In this document: piece after piece, positions 1 through 33,559 of the stretch
How the letters are laid out: each line of letters starts with the position of its first letter
Position numbering within the stretch: the stretch's first letter is position 1
The notes under the pieces: model-generated
What the model saw: the letters and a program-made list of their open reading frames with translations, nothing else
What the model was told of the DNA's origin: nothing
Databases searched by the model: none
From: Glandiceps talaboti
Lineage: Eukaryota > Hemichordata > Enteropneusta > Spengelidae
Assembly (NCBI RefSeq): GCF_964340395.1
Contig: NC_135554.1
Span: 19,343,092 to 19,400,591 of the forward strand
Length of the DNA: 57,500 bases
Reading direction: 5' to 3'
Translations under genes and position numbers: made by a program

Positions 1-1837
1 ACCACCACCACAACAACAACACAATCACCATCTTGGTTTTCCAAACTCTGTATACATTTATTAGTCAGATGACAACAAATTCTACATTCTCTTTTAGAAA
101 GCTTGGATAGAATATACTGGGTTTCCTCAATGGTAATGGTCATTCATGAATATTCATGACTGACCAGCACTTCTTAGCTGTGTGGGGGAGAACCCTGGTT
201 ATTGAATAAATAATGGCGACGTTGACAGTTACAATAGAAATATACAACATTCCAAAAACAGGATGTACTGGCGCTTAGTATAAATATATGCACAAACTCG
301 GGTTAAAGAAATCTCCATTGTTCATTCAAAAATATATCAGATGCTGTTAACCCTTTTCAAGAATGACACCCCATTTTAGGCTGTACAATTGAATGTAACA
401 CTGTGTAATTGTATAGCTTATCTAGAAACAATTAATTGATAAACGATAAGTTCAAAGTTGACTTCCTGGAGCCTGGAAAAACTATAAAGGCTGTTACCAT
501 TTAGCATGTTTTCAGATAAGGTTGTTTTACCACATACAGTGAATTTCACAATACCATGCAGCTTTTCTGTTTGATTCATCCACGCAGAAGCCAACAAGAA
601 ACTACATATGCCACATTTTAATATCAAGATCGCATTTTTTTGCTACATTTAGTTGAATGAAATATTTCTGTAATATTTTTTGGCAATCTAGTACGTTTGT
701 AAACTTGTTGTTTGTTAATGGAGTGGATTTGAACCAAACTATACACCAACGCCATTTTATTATAATCTATGCGCAGATAGGATTTCACAGATAACTTGAT
801 TCAAATTTTCATTGAAATCAAACCTTAAACCATAGGCAACACACTGGAACAATTCAAACAAAACATATCAAAAAAACAATAACCAAAAACACCACATAAA
901 TATAGAAACATTACAATAACAAGTATAACATTTGACAATACGGACATTCCATATTATGAGAAGTTCGCTATACTAACTTTCATTGTACAGATTTGCACGA
1001 ATAATTATGGTATTTCATCAGGATTTTGTGATATGTAAATTTGGCAAATTATTTGGATGAAAAAAAAAATTAGACAACATATGGAAGTAACTTACATATT
1101 CCAATATACAAAATATACAAATGACAAGACTTTTATAGCATAAATCAAATCGTAAAAACAGACATGACTGTTGAAAATGAATGGAAAACTTTTTAATGGA
1201 ATAAAAAAGCCAGAAGTTTTGAAATTATAAGTTATAGTGTGAATATTTTGCATTCCGCCTAAGGAACAGTTTCTGTCTGAAGCAAACATGAGATCATACA
1301 CTTGGAAAGGTTTCACTATTTCTGTTGTCATAAATATATAGAATACACAACAATGTCATTGCTTTGGCTAACTAAACATGTCATGGAAGGGGGGGGGTTA
1401 TACTAAATATGAATTAACATTCCAAATAGTACAAATTTGTTATAAGGCACTTCCACTACTAGGACCAAATGTAATGTGAACGAGTACAGTGAAACATGTC
1501 ATTCAACGAGAATCATTTTCATGAATCATCAACTTTTCCAGATTAGAGAGTTGTCCTTAATAGACAGGTGCACTGACTGTCCTTAATAGACAGGGGGAAT
1601 GTGAAGGCAAGTTACAATCATAGAACTGACTGTCCTTACAAGAGTCTTGCTGTCTGATAATCTGTCCAGAGTGTGGAATTGGAGAGGGAATGAAGAATAT
1701 CTGGCCAAGTATATATTATATATAATGTGTGTTATATACTCTAGTCTGTTTTTTGAACTCTAACAAAATACAGGAGCAACATTGATAAAATAGATGGAAA
1801 GGGCTCTTTTATGTGAAATTGCTATCATATGGAAGTG

Positions 1838-2110
1838 AACCAATGTGATTTAGGTGGACAGTGGACCCAGTGCCATTCAGGTTGACCTGAGGTGGACAGT
1901 GGATCCAGTGCCATTCTGGTGGACCCAATTTGATTTAGATGGACAGTGGATCCAATGGCATTCTGGTGGACCCAATGTGATTTAGATGGACAGTAGATCC
2001 AGTGCCATTCAGGTGGACCCAATGTGATTTAGATGGACAGTAGATCCAGTGCCATTCAGGTTGACCCAATGTGATTTAGGTGGATGGTGGATCCAATGTC
2101 ATACAGGTTG
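1838..2110. repeat. 47-bp minisatellite, about 5-6 copies
   Basis: A unit of 47 bases containing GATCCAGTGCCATTCAGGT and CCAATGTGATTTAGATGGAC repeats with few substitutions. For example, the AATGTGATTT core lies at 1974 and 2021. The 65-residue minus-strand ORF across it is a by-product of the repeat. Confidence 0.9.
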
Positions 2111-3439
2111 ATTTGGGCCAGTGACAGGATTGTAAAGCAATGTCTGTGATAAGAGCAATACATATTAAGTAAAATCTACATGTGTTCCCAAGGTGTACTA
2201 CTAGTGTTCACCTAAATTACATGTAGGTGGTTTACCTATAATTAGTAAATTATGGCACAAGATTTCCACCTGAATAATGGCAGATTTTAGACTAACATCA
2301 CCCTCCTTGGACAGAAGTGTCTGGAATAAACTGATGTCAATACAAACAGGTTTCACTGTACTTCACTAGGTCTACAATACAGTCATAATATCAAGTTATA
2401 AAACAACTATTGTTACATTTCAAGCAAAATAAATTATACACTCAAACTGTGTTTTAATTCTTAAACACTTTCTCTCTGTACAACTGTTTGTGATTCATAT
2501 CAAAAGAAATCAACAATACAAACACCAAATGTTTTTATTAAAGTTTCAAGATGATCGGTGAAGTGGCTGTAATTCAAATTCAGTCCAATACACTAAACAC
2601 AGATTTTCCTTGTTGGTGGATACACTAGTAAAAGTGATAGTACGTTTCAAGTCCACCTCAGATGGCACCGGAGGCATTGACCCTCATCTCAGGATCTCTA
2701 CTGGAAGTTAGCTTGGTGTCCATACGCTTCTGTTTTTCAGTAAAAATGACAAAGTGTGACTTGAAACAGCTGGTGGTTGAATGACATTGACTCCCAAAGG
2801 TTTATACGTGTCACATGGCACCTTTGAAAAATGTCACATGGCACTTTTGAAAATGTCATGTTTTTTGCATACCTAGTATACTCACAACATTTACACACAC
2901 CTAACAACATGTTTCTATGATTTAAAGGATATTTCCCACAATGTCTTGGAATAGACATGAAGACCAAACTGTATAGCTAAATTGAGTATCTCTTTTTACT
3001 AGTTTGACCACTTTCGTCAAAGTTTGATCACATATAAAGCAGTGTTTTTGTATGAGTGATAAACAGGTTATACCTGGCTATTTACTGAGGCTCTCTGCCA
3101 TATACTGGTATCTTCCATATATTATGTATACACGGTATAGAATCTGTACTAGTTTTACCAGATTTGTCTGATCTGTTACCAGGGTTCCCAAACACTGTGT
3201 AAGTACCCGTTTTGTCCAAAAAAGTGTCCTTCAGATGTACACTGCCATATTCCTGGCTTTATCATGTTTGTGATTATTGCTTTCAACTAAAAGTTTTGTG
3301 TCATGGATAAAATGAAGTCTCTATATTCTAGCTCCTATAGCTCTGTAGCTTTGGATTTATTTAACCAAATTCACATTTTGTGATAGATTTAACTGCTCAG
3401 TTTTTGTCAATTTGTGTTGATATTTCCAAGATGGAATCA

Positions 3440-3715
3440 TTTTAGACATTATTAACCAATCAGATGATGCCAATAATGTGTCATGTGATAATCTGTTTGA
3501 CTAATCAGAGGAGGTGTGATATGTGTCATGGAACTTTCTCTTTGAATAATTGGGAGGATGCTAATTATGTGTCATGTGCCTAACTGACCAATCATAGAAG
3601 ACTTGCTATGTGTCATGTGACTATATCTGACCAATTACAATACACTTGTGTCCTATGACTATCTCTGACCAATTACAGTCGACTTGTGTGTCATGTGACT
3701 ATCTGACACAATGGT
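3440..3715. repeat. Degenerate tandem repeat in the presumed 3' UTR
   Basis: Variants of 'TGTGTCATGTGACTATCTGACCAAT' recur about every 45-60 bases just downstream of the CLIP4-like stop codon. Copies are diverged and spacing varies. This is probably an old minisatellite inside the 3' UTR. Confidence 0.6.
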
Positions 3716-3720
3716 GTAGT

Positions 3721-23946
<20,226 letters not shown>

Positions 23947-26900
23947 GTAATCCTTGTTCACAGTAGTGGGCTGTCAATCATTCTTTCTGTGGACACACCC
24001 CCTGCAAAGACAAGTATGAACAAGTATCAAAATAAAATGTTACAAGATATTGGTACTTCTACCTCCTCACCATTCCGTAGTTACTATGGAATCAATTTTT
24101 AATTGCACTTCACCATTCCATAGTTACTACGGAATGACATGATCCCTTCATACTATTCCACGATTAGTTAGAATTCTTATCAAATTTTAACTTACTCTTT
24201 CAGGTAAGTCTCATTTTATTTTTATTTATTTTTTCAATTACTCTACAATTTTATTTAAGGTAAAACTTACACAAAGATATAATTTTTATGAGAAAATGTT
24301 GTGGTCTTTTACAATTCCCAAAGATTAATCGTTGCACAATGTGTTAATGCACAAGAGACACACATTTTTGCATTTTCCATTCTCAGTACAATAATTAAGC
24401 TGTGAAAGCTGTCTTTCACAAAGACATGATTCTAGGTTTTACAGTATTCACACATGTAAGGATGTTATTTTGCAGTGACCATTTTAACAGCAAATCATGT
24501 CTCTCAATTTTGACAATTTGATAGCATTTCCTTTTGGAGTGAGAATTACTACCAAAATTTCTGATATCTGAGTACTTTGAAAAGCTCTTAAATAAAGATA
24601 CAAACGTACAAACTTTATGCCATAAAACTATCCTGTCTGCATAAATTATTAAAACGCTATTAAAAGAAAACTCAAAATGCCAATGATCTGTTTTAAAAAA
24701 ATGACTACTAAATCACCAATCTTAAGTTAAATGTTAAAGAAGCATCAAATTATCTGTGTCAAAAACAGTGACAACAAATCTCAAATCTTTTACTCTACAG
24801 ATAACTTAAAATACAGATGATAATCTCAGATATGTACTGATTACTGTTCCTTATCAGGAGATTTTGTCTGGTCAGATATTGTCTGTACTATCATATCTCA
24901 AGTGTCCTCATAATAGCCCTAGGGGAAGGTTAATGGTTGTTGAAGAGATAAGAAATGAGAACCCCTACTGATAAATCAAATGAAATAAAACCTGATACCC
25001 AGTCACATATAAGGAACTCTTCTCTCTCTTCTTGTCTTCATCCAGGACTGCTACATGTAAAAGGCTATATTTGGTCTTACACCATGTATGAGCCAAGTTG
25101 AACAAAACAATATAGAATATCAAATATATACTCTGGTCATTCTACATGTATGTCATGACAATGTGCATCTATGTCATCACAAACATGTCTATGTCACTGG
25201 TTCTGCTGTTTTCGAAATATGAGTCAAAACGTTCAAAATTGTCATTACTTTCCCCAATTTTTCTTTGATATTACTGGCATTGGTATAATTATATTGTTCG
25301 GCAATATTTCTCTTCATTCAGCCAGAAAATACTTGTGACACACAATTTGCCCCTTTAGGTCGCCTGTATTCCCAAATATGAGAAAAATGTTGGGAAATAA
25401 CATCTAATTATTCCTAACATGATTTAATTGAATGATTAAAGTTCTCTTGCAGAAATTGTTCCCTCTACTGCCGTGAATATATTACTCTATCTCATAATTT
25501 TGATATCTGGTGAGCAGCTGAGGACAATCTCAGAGTCATTAAAGTATATCGTGGTGTCACAGCAGACAGGTCATATCTGCTATGCAATTGTAATAGGCAG
25601 AGACAAACTTACTACACTGACGTGATGATATGCAATGCAAAGAATGAGTGTGAATCACACATACTAATTATGCCATGTCCCCAATTAGTATAATTTATAA
25701 ACATATGATATGCATGTCAATGTGTGTCCTCAAGAATTTACCAACACAAGCAAAGAGATAATACACAGAAGGTATTTATATCTATGGCTTTATTTTAACT
25801 GAAGATGTGCACAAGTACGTTTTTTTCTACACAATAACTCTTGCTATCATGAACAACAGAGCACCGAACACTTTAGGGACATGAGGTAAATCTGAGTAAG
25901 CAAGCAATTCAGACAATCAATGTTTTACTATAGTGTCTAATTTTCCCTTGCACTACCTGCCAAATAAAGTGTACTTGACATGTTCTAAAATACCATACCA
26001 CTATAACCATCACATGTATCATGTGTTAAAATAACTCAGTTCACAGTAGGTATTTGTAATGACAAATGACAGACTAGTTTTGTGTAATCTTGGGATAGCA
26101 AAGTCAAGCTATCCTATGTTGGACAAGCGTTAATAATATATCACATACAGTAATAAAGTATATATGGGTGTGTGTGTCTACATAGTACAAACAACAACCA
26201 ATCAGAAACTATACACTAGGTCTTTGAAAATGGCAAATTATAGAAAACAGTTTTTTTTTAGCAATGAAGCCAAGCTTGACAAAGACATGTCATGTTCCCA
26301 CATTGTATAATATAGCTAACTTAGCCAATGTGTACTCCTAAAGAATGTACACAAACAAACACACAGATAATAGGCTTTTGAAAGGACAATGATAGAGTGC
26401 CCTTTTTAGGTAGCAAATCATAGTGTAGGCAGTGCTGGCAACTACAAGTAGACGGCAAATAATGATCTATTTTATCAAAGCAAGACATGTCCCATCATGT
26501 TACTCAGGGACACTATTTAACCAAACTACAACTTTATTGTTGACCTTGTGATATTGCCATGACAACGTAATTCAAGCTAACTATGAGGTACATAAACTTA
26601 GCAACAGTACAGGTAGTCTAACAACAAATGGTGTCCTCGTTTTTTTTTGTGATGCAAAACTTGCCAGGGATAAAACTAGGACTTTTATTGAAATATCTTT
26701 AATCAAGGATGAAAGTGTGACTTGCTAAGTGATCACACCCAGTAAATGCTACCACAAAGTGTGTAAAGCAACTGTAAAAAAAAAGACCAAATGCTATGAT
26801 GCCTAAAAGGTGTGGCACCATTCATCTTTGCCCAATTTTTGGCATCATAAGCTATAAAACATTTGGTTTTCACTTTATTATTACAGTGTTGAGGTCCTGC

Positions 26901-27639
26901 AGATTTATACATTGCATTGAATAAACTGTGCACTTTTCAAGGTAATGCTATGAAAGTCTACATTACGTTACTGTTAAAAGTTTAAAATCTAAATTCTAAA
27001 TGCTATCAAGTAAGTCAGTATCACTAATTCTTTCTATCCAATAGCACTACAGATGACTGAAATGTTAAAAAAAATGAAACCCAGACTTATACCAATGTAC
27101 ACTGCATGTTTCACCATGCACAACTGTATTTAACATTCCATCAATTTCAAATGCTATGTATGGATCATTCTAAATATCTTTGTCATCCATGTCTGATCAA
27201 AGGATGAATGGTACTTTAGTTCAGTGAAATTCCTGTCTGAAATAACTAAGCAACTCATTTCATATCTTTAGTAGACACTGTGTAAAGTACCAGAACTCTT
27301 CAATGAGTTTCATGTTATCAGTGGTTGACTAGACTAGAGGCCCATAGCAAAATTAACTGTCTATGATATTTTTTACTGCTGTAAATACATCTACCCTATA
27401 TGAAATACACAGACAATTTATGAACACTTTTACAGGCATAGTTTTTAACTGTACAAAGAGAGTACAAAGTAACTAAATCTGGTTACAATTTACATACAGG
27501 TATTGCATAAATTATAATGTGAATTTATATATAATACACCTTTTCTCCTGAGAAGGCTCTCACTACATATAATCCATTGCAGCCTCTGTAAGCACATAGG
27601 ATTAAAGTATTCATATTGCAACCTCTATCCTACCAGGTA

Positions 27640-27900
27640 CTCAATTATACAGCTGGATTGACAGAGGCACAATCGTAGTTCAAATCTTGCCCAAGGACTT
27701 TAGCCATGCCAAAATAAACGGTAGTGGTGAGGCTCAAACTGGCAACTTAAAGATTCCAAGTCATCCACAACGAATACGAACCTACGATGCATAACCTAGC
27801 CATTCAGAAACAAACCGTTGAAACGGCAGCAACTGGGCTTGAACCTGCAACCTACAGATTCCAAGCTAATCATTCGCCCATCATGACTCCACTAAACTCA
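27640..27900 (-). repeat. tRNA-SINE-like tandem segment
   Basis: On the minus strand, two related blocks each carry 'TTGGAATCT..AGGTTGC(C)AGTTTGAGCC / GGTTCAAGCCC'. The last part resembles a tRNA B-box (GGTTCAANCC), preceded by an A-box-like TGG..GA.TGATTAGC. The arrangement resembles decayed tRNA-derived SINEs. It does not fold into an obvious intact tRNA. Confidence 0.4.
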
Positions 27901-29008
27901 AACCTCCACTCCATTAACTTATCAGATTGGTGGTATTGTAGTCAAACAGGGTTTACATGCCTTGAAACCCATATTCTTTTAATTACAGTTACATATATGT
28001 ACATACAATATCATATATTCTAGCTGCCATACCCTCTGGCAATTCTGCTAAATTTATGTGGCCACACTGTGACACATCAGCCTGCATAGTGCCAAAGACG
28101 CTGTCAGCTTGTCTGAGAGACGTACATGTACTGGTTAGCTGTCATCCTCAACTTCTGTTTGGCAACATTCACAGCAGAGATCCAAGATCTTAGTACAAGG
28201 CTAGCAATGACATAGATAACACTTGAAATGTATCAAGTCATCAGATCTTAATCTTCATGTACAGCATAACTTTCAGTTATTTGATATTCCTGAAGTATTT
28301 TGAGGCATCTCATGTCTTGATGACCTTTGACCTTTTCAGTAACATACTTATGGATGACATTTCTATTTTTAAAAAGGAAACCCTGTCTCACTCAGGATTT
28401 CTAACTCCTTCCAGTCTCAAAAATCATATTTATCATATTACATCTTGATTTTTCATCTGAGCTTTTGGTATTGTAGATAATTTTTAGGTTTGTTGGTTTT
28501 AAAACGTTATGAATTTTTTATCAAAGATAATTTATTGTTAAAGTAGATTATTTTAGATTTACTCATTTGACCTCTCACTGTCTCTGACTTTCAAAATGAT
28601 GTGTTGCTTAGTTGTTACTAGAAAAGCTTTCACAGATTGCAGAATCTCCGATCAATTGACTAAATTAGGGTTTCTAAACAGTATAGTACATCCTCAGTAT
28701 CATATAATATAAGAGATGTCAATTTTGCTTAGTTTTCTCAGTTTGTCAATTGTTTTTCACAGTTTCACAAATTAGGAAACACTGAAAATAAACAAAAAAC
28801 AAAGGAGCATCACACAAGCTGCACATTTTTTATTGTATGTGGGATATTTGAAATAATTATATGTATCCTGAAATCCACTGTCCTATAACATTCTACAAAC
28901 CTTTATCAGATAGCTAAAACAAGTGTGTCTTAGAAAAAAATCACATACGACTGATCTTTAACACTACATGTTTCAGTCGTACTGTACAAACCATGGAAGT
29001 GTTCAAAC

Positions 29009-29050
29009 CATGGAAGTATCGCCCCCCCCCCCCCCCCCGATACTTCCATG
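29009..29050. repeat. Hairpin with poly-C loop
   Basis: Perfect 13-bp arms CATGGAAGTATCG / CGATACTTCCATG flank a run of 16 C. A partial copy of the left arm (CCATGGAAGTGTT) lies just upstream. Confidence 0.85.
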
Positions 29051-29948
29051 CACAGACGAAACAAACAGTCCACCTCAAATGATCAATACCATACTTGGTG
29101 TTGCGATTAGTTCCTACGATATGCTGAAGGGAAGTTTCAATTGACGGTGGTACGTGTTGATGGGTGAGATTCATGGCAAATAAGTTGTAATCCTTTTAGC
29201 AACGTTGTGGATATTATATTGTTGTTGTATGTCAGACCATATTTATATCTCACAGCAGCCGGGATCAACAAACATACAAAACATAATTTGTGTTTTACGT
29301 CTGTAATCCCGATCTTATTTTCAGAGGATGTATATTGTTGGTAAAGATTAAATGGTTGCGGTAACGACACAAAAATGCTAGAATTACGTTCTCAGGAACG
29401 TACTGTTTATATTATAACATGATGGTTTTTACGTGCAGGGGCACGTACAACAGCTGCTCGCACTTGGGCGATCCGCGAGAGTCGTTTGGATAAATTATAT
29501 CGGGACGTCCTGATACAATACAATAATTTGCATGGCACTAAGATGACCTAATGTCTTTAAATTGTCAACTCACCTCATTTAGTATGAATAACGTTGCATT
29601 CTGGTGGAGTAACCTCGGTCTACGCCACTATATTTGCTCATTTCGTGGAGTTTTATGACAATCAACGCGCGTCGCGTCCAAATCGATGGTAAGTGACTAA
29701 CGTAACCTTTGACCCAGCATGAAAAAGAGTAAATAAAGCATTGTATTTTCAGTACGCCAAATTCGAGTTACAGACGTCAACCGTGTCAAATATACGAAAT
29801 AATTTCACACACAGAAAATAATTATGGATAATGTGAAAAATGAATTATTATTCAATGTACAGTCACTAATTATCAGGAATATGTTCGCGATATCATATAT
29901 GATTTACATTTGCAGATGCAATATTCAGTTAATTAGCACTACATACAT

Positions 29949-30237
29949 TCTCAGACCACTATAGAGTTCTCTCTATAGACTATAGTGGTCTGAGGTACAT
30001 TTGCTACAGGCACAGGGACATGTGTTATTGCTTAGATTGTTGTTTTCGTAAGGAAAACATCATACGCATCGTGCTATTACAAATGTACAAATATACGCTC
30101 TATACTAATGCTCTTTCCATAAAGATAGGTGAAATATATTCAAGTCAAAACGTTGCCACATTTAGCCTAGCCTGTAAACAAGGAAAACAACATATAAGAA
30201 ATACTACGCACCCCTATGCTACAGGGTGGCGGAGCGA
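29949..30237. repeat. Duplicated segment, copy A (starts with a 15-bp-arm hairpin)
   Basis: Begins with the hairpin CTCAGACCACTATAG..CTATAGTGGTCTGAG, then 'TTATTGCTTAGATTG' and further sequence also found at 31879-32390. The ORF at 30020-30244 arises from this repeat and is not a gene I can support. Confidence 0.7.
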
Positions 30238-30684
30238 ACTTTAATCAAATAAAAGTCTAAATATTAATATAGTAATACCCTGTATTTCTATTCCAACACT
30301 GAAATAAGCAATAAATCTCCACAACATCTTCAGAAATGGAGCTCTAGAAAAAGAAGAAAAAGTCCCTTTTAGACTCAGAAATGAAGCTAGCAAGCAACCT
30401 AAAGCAAGCAATGAGAACAAATGGAATATATGATAGAAATATGTATATTCAAGCAACACAAAAAATTCAGAAAATATAATTCCAATTCAAAATGTTATCT
30501 TTGGCCTACTCGGTTTGCCATACTTCACTGTTCCCCTACTTCTTTTTGACCAAATATGGTTAATACATATAAAATACCTCCCTTCATTTGAAAAACAGGG
30601 ACGAAATTAGTATGTGCCGCCCTCTATGGCAGAAGTTGTTATGTTGTTAATATTGCAAAAGAACAGCCCAACGACACAACATAT

Positions 30685-31365
30685 ATATTATTATTAATTA
30701 TTATTATATTACTTTATTATCCCATACAGGGAAATTTGTCTTGCAACGATACAGAAAAAAACATATACATATAATATTACATATTAAAATACCAAGAAAA
30801 ACATTAAACAGAAATACGAAGAGGTTAAAAACTGACTAGAAGACTACATAAAAACAGACCCACATTTCCTTTACTTCTTACATTCTCTGGTTAAGTATTC
30901 TGATAGCAAAGGGTACGTAACTGAGCTGAGCACGACGTGTTCTCAAGAATAGAATTCTATACCTGCGACCCAAGGGAAGCATCTCAAAATACTGAACTAA
31001 AGCATGAGAAGGGTCATTGGTAATTTTAGTGGCTTTAACAAATGCTCGTTTTCCATATAATGATTTCATGCTTTTACATTCAGTTCCACATATTTTAGTA
31101 CAGGTGTTAACAACTGTCTGTAATTTATTAACATTTGAAACAGTCAACCCTCCAAACCAGCTTAGAAACGAAAAGGTAACTACACTCTCAATGTGGCTAG
31201 AGTGGAAGGCTTTCAGTATATCTGGTCTAATATTCAGTGATCTTAGTTTACGCAGGAAGTATATTCGCTGTTGGCATTTCTTATATACAGCATTATTGCT
31301 GCTGTTGGAATGTAAGTTTGTCATCAATGAGTGTTCCTTGGTAGCGGTATATTGAAACACGTTTT
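30685..31365 (-). mobile_element. 5'-truncated LINE (RT C-terminus and 3' UTR)
   Basis: In minus sense, an open frame of about 160 residues (31360-30878) encodes the region after the RT palm. Landmarks are KKCQQRIYFLRKLRSLNIRP, FHSSHIESVVTFSFLSWFGG and LPLGRRYRILF. This is typical of CR1/L2/Rex1-type LINEs. The 3' end reads CAAATTTCCCTGTATGGGATAATAAAG followed by a TAA-rich tail near 30690-30710, a common LINE terminus. Everything upstream of the RT C-terminus is missing. Confidence 0.88.
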
Positions 31366-31480
31366 ACAACAGATGAGATCATCGTATTATGAACAAATAA
31401 ACACCACTAAGAACATTCTCATCACATTTCAACCCAATCTGGTTAATCAGTTTGTGATATCAAATATTTCATTGACTTTA

Positions 31481-31506
31481 AGACAGCCAGACAGACAGAC
31501 ATACAT

Positions 31507-31569
<63 letters not shown>

Positions 31570-31598
31570 TACAGACAAACAGACAGACATACACAGGC

Positions 31599-31667
<69 letters not shown>

Positions 31668-31669
31668 GG
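31481..31669. repeat. (CAGA)n microsatellite
   Basis: A near-pure GACA/CAGA tetranucleotide run of about 190 bases with a few T substitutions. It is the source of artefactual TDRQ and SVCL ORFs. Confidence 0.97.
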
Positions 31670-31878
31670 TTGCCATGTCTATAGCACTACTGAACCTAAG
31701 AAGTTCAGTTGTTCTAAAAATTATGATATTGTGACTTCTGGGCTTTCATTTATCCTGAAGTAAATTAATATTACATTTTAAACCAATATGAATAACACAT
31801 ATAATAACAATTATTGTTTTTGAAAACAATGGAAGGAAGATCATATCTTTTTTTCATTTAAAAGACACAGTGATAAAG

Positions 31879-32390
31879 CTCAGACCACTACTAATCTGTT
31901 CTTTATAGTGGTCTAAGGATAAAGGTAGGAAATAGGAAAAATCAGTCAGAGGAAATAATAGTTATGATGGCAATATTTAAAACTTTCTTTGAAATATAGA
32001 GAAAGTAAGAACATAACATTATAAATCTGGAAAATCGCGAGAACATAAATATTTATTCGTCCTGTTCCCTGTGTTTAAGTTGTAAACCATGTCATGTCGT
32101 TCTGTACACGTTTTGTGGACGTGCATTTTAGGTGGAATTCTCCCAATAAAGAGATATGTCCTATTTGTAGTGCAGACCACATGGGCACGTATTATTGCTT
32201 AGATTGCCGTTTTCTCAGGAAAATATCGTACGAATCCTGCTGCTACAAATGTATCAATCTCTATACTAGTAGAAATATTCTCCTTACAGGTATGAATATA
32301 TAGTCAAAAGGTTGTTATATTTAGTCTGTAGACCTGGAAAACAACAATATATCAAATATTACTCACCCCTATGGTGCAGACTGGTATGAC
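31879..32390. repeat. Duplicated segment, copy B
   Basis: Starts with CTCAGACCACTACTAATC..TATAGTGGTCTAAG, the counterpart of the copy A hairpin. It later shares ACGTATTATTGCTTAGATTG, CTGCTACAAATGTA, the 'GGAAAACAACA' block and CTCACCCCTATG with 29949-30237. About 260 bases between hairpin and core are absent from copy A. Confidence 0.7.
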
Positions 32391-32601
32391 ATCATCTTCT
32401 AAAAATATTTATCCCCGGTGGTCTTTAGGGAGTTCCCCCTAGAATCAATAGCTGTCACATGATATGAAAAAATCACACTCGTCTGACGAAGTTGTTTTTG
32501 TTATCAGTATGAAAAGGCCCATTAAATATTCAATTTCGTGATGAGAACAACTTTGTATACAGTTGGCATCGAGGTCGAGCCCGTACATGTATGCATGACT
32601 G

Positions 32602-32604
<3 letters not shown>

Positions 32605-32635
<31 letters not shown>

Positions 32636-32695
32636 TGTATGTATGTATGTATGTATGTATGTATGTATGTATGTATGTATGTATGTATGTATGTA

Positions 32696-32771
<76 letters not shown>

Positions 32772-32968
32772 GGTCGGTCGGTCGGTCGGTCGGTCGGTCG
32801 GTCGGTAGGTAGGTAGGTAGGTAGGTAGGTAGGTAGGTAGGTAGGTAGGTATGTATGTATGTATGTATGTATGTATGTATGTATGTATGTATGTATGTAT
32901 GTATGTATGTATGTATTCTTCTTCTTCTTCTTCTTCTTCTTCTGATGATGATGATGATGATGATGATT
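32605..32968. repeat. Compound stepwise tetranucleotide array
   Basis: Blocks in order: (TATG)n to 32697, (TCTG)n to 32770, (TCGG)n to 32806, (TAGG)n to 32850 and (TATG)n to 32915. (CTT)n and (GAT)n to 32968 follow. Each tetranucleotide differs from its neighbour by one base. Confidence 0.97.
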
Positions 32969-33059
32969 ACTGTTGACCTTTGACCTGATGAGTCTCTAAA
33001 TTAATCCAAGTGTCTGTAGAAATTGATGATTTTGACTACAGTCTGGACCGTGAAATTGA

Positions 33060-33300
33060 CTACACTAAATGTAAACGATTACCTGACCACACTGTCACAA
33101 CAGGACGAAATTGACCATACTAAATATACATGATGAAATTGACCACACTACGCACGGTGAAATTGACCACACTACACACCGTAAAATTGACCACACTACA
33201 CACGGTGAAATTGACCCTGATACTAAATGCCCTGGACAAAATTGACCACACTAAATGTACACGATGAAATTTACCACGCTATGCAATACATACATGATCT
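33060..33300. repeat. Degenerate short tandem repeat around GAAATTGACCACACTA
   Basis: The core GAAATTGACCACACTA, linked by 'CACGGT' or 'AATGTACACGAT', recurs about eight times with 20-45 base spacing. Confidence 0.75.
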
Positions 33301-33559
33301 GGAACACCGGTGGGTATATATAGTACATAGAGATGGGCAAAGAAGCACCACTGACAGTAGTCAAAAACTTATGTAGCATGTCTATACAAAAAAAGTACAG
33401 GTAGATTTATATAATTACTGTTTTATCCGTTTATTACAGTTTAGTCAGTTATTCTGTTTGAAAATTAGGAGGAAGGACCATCCAGTTTAGCATTTTTCAA
33501 AGACATGCATTTGTTGTTTTGGGAAAGAAAATCATGACCACTACTACTGTCCGGACCGA

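Larger units (their letters stand above)
1..3720. other. Downstream flank / 3' UTR of the CLIP4-like gene
   Basis: No coding exon is supported here. The part next to 3721 should be the 3' untranslated region of the minus-strand CLIP4-like gene. A minus-strand AATAAA occurs at 3356-3361, with others further away, so the poly(A) site is not settled. The stretch is AT-rich and holds a 47-bp minisatellite (1838-2110) and a degenerate repeat (3440-3715). Short ORFs here have no recognisable domain. Confidence 0.5.
23970..29600. other. 5' flank or 5' noncoding introns of the CLIP4-like gene
   Basis: AT-rich DNA with no coding exon, domain or RNA gene I can support. Small items are an ATCA run near 23285, a SINE-like segment (27640-27900) and a poly-C hairpin (29009-29050). 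CpG-containing sequence becomes denser at about 29350-29700 (CGCGCGTCGCG near 29665). That could be a promoter or first noncoding exon for either gene, but nothing proves it. Confidence 0.5.

Noticed and set aside
27787-27900. tRNA gene
   Set aside because: Only a B-box-like word is convincing; no complete cloverleaf or acceptor stem could be drawn.
31017-31355. 112-residue plus-strand ORF
   Set aside because: Antisense of the LINE RT C-terminal fragment on the minus strand.
32094-32303. Cys-rich 69-residue ORF as a zinc-finger gene
   Set aside because: It lies within a duplicated noncoding segment whose other copy (30020-30244) does not keep the Cys pattern.
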